This document shows positions 5,614 through 5,734 of a stretch of 5,734 nucleotides of DNA, piece by piece. The position numbers were made by a program, and so were the translations under genes. Where the stretch lies: positions 1 through 5,734 of the forward strand of contig JAITFL010000143.1 in assembly GCA_031281385.1 (NCBI GenBank), written 5' to 3'. Each line of letters starts with the position of its first letter. Position 1 is the stretch's first letter. This stretch comes from Holophagales bacterium (lineage in GTDB: Bacteria > Acidobacteriota > Holophagae > Holophagales > Holophagaceae). Under the pieces are notes generated by a model. It searched no databases. It was not told where the DNA came from and saw nothing but the letters and a program-made list of their open reading frames with translations.

Positions 5614-5734
5614 TTAGATTCCCAGCTTCGCCCTTACTAGGCCCTCTATTTCTTCCGCCAGCCCGGGGTTGTCGGCCAACAGCTTTTTGACGTTCTCTAT
5701 GCCCTGCCCAAGGCGGCTGTCCTTATATGAATAC
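5614..5734 (-). CDS. recA: RecA recombinase, C-terminal 39 codons (partial)
   Basis: RecA forms filaments on single-stranded DNA, drives strand exchange and triggers LexA cleavage in the SOS response. Only its C-terminal end is here; the rest lies beyond the right edge. The visible part begins YSYKDSRLGQGIENVKKLLA and continues through DNPGLAEEIEGLVRAKLGI to TAA at 5616-5614. It matches the RecA C-terminal domain, with the W-Y-S-Y-K and GQG-EN hallmarks (the W would lie just outside). The protein stops directly after the last helix, without the long acidic tail of enterobacterial RecA. The next gene downstream is 522 bases away, so recA is probably in a separate transcript. Confidence 0.9.
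   Translation of the reverse strand, partial: YSYKDSRLGQGIENVKKLLADNPGLAEEIEGLVRAKLGI

Overview
The window looks like ordinary bacterial chromosome with roughly balanced base composition, good Shine-Dalgarno sites (GGAGG) and type I signal peptides. No gene allows a safe genus call. A GC-richer insertion sequence sits at the left edge. Every host gene lies on the minus strand, so host transcription runs from right to left.

Layout from right to left, in transcription order: (1) 5614-5734, the last 39 codons of recA. (2) A 522-base gap (5092-5613) with no convincing gene. It holds a cluster of inverted repeats that looks like a short palindromic or MITE-like element, and a perfect -10 box just before the next gene. 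(3) 3934-5091 and 2658-3827, two tandem paralogous exported metallophosphoesterases. Each has a signal peptide, a purple-acid-phosphatase-type N-terminal fibronectin-like domain and a calcineurin-like catalytic domain. By eye they are roughly three-quarters identical. (4) A 306-base gap with an orphan plus-strand terminator-like hairpin. (5) 1200-2351, an M29-like (aminopeptidase T-type) metallopeptidase. (6) 546-1157, rdgB, a house-cleaning XTP/dITP pyrophosphatase, 42 bases behind the peptidase and probably cotranscribed with it. (7) A possible 24-residue hydrophobic peptide overlapping the rdgB stop. (8) 1-474, the 3' part of an IS5-family insertion sequence on the plus strand, ending head-on against the rdgB end. 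Its transposase reading frame is broken in a run of six T.

Functionally, the peptidase and the nucleotide sanitiser are cytoplasmic housekeeping enzymes, whereas the duplicated phosphoesterases probably act outside the cytoplasm to release phosphate or trim phosphoesters. I see no sign of a defence system, CRISPR array or new multi-gene machine. The points most worth a second look are the phosphoesterase duplication, the repeat cluster at 5226-5375, the frameshifted transposase and the small hydrophobic ORF at the insertion sequence boundary.
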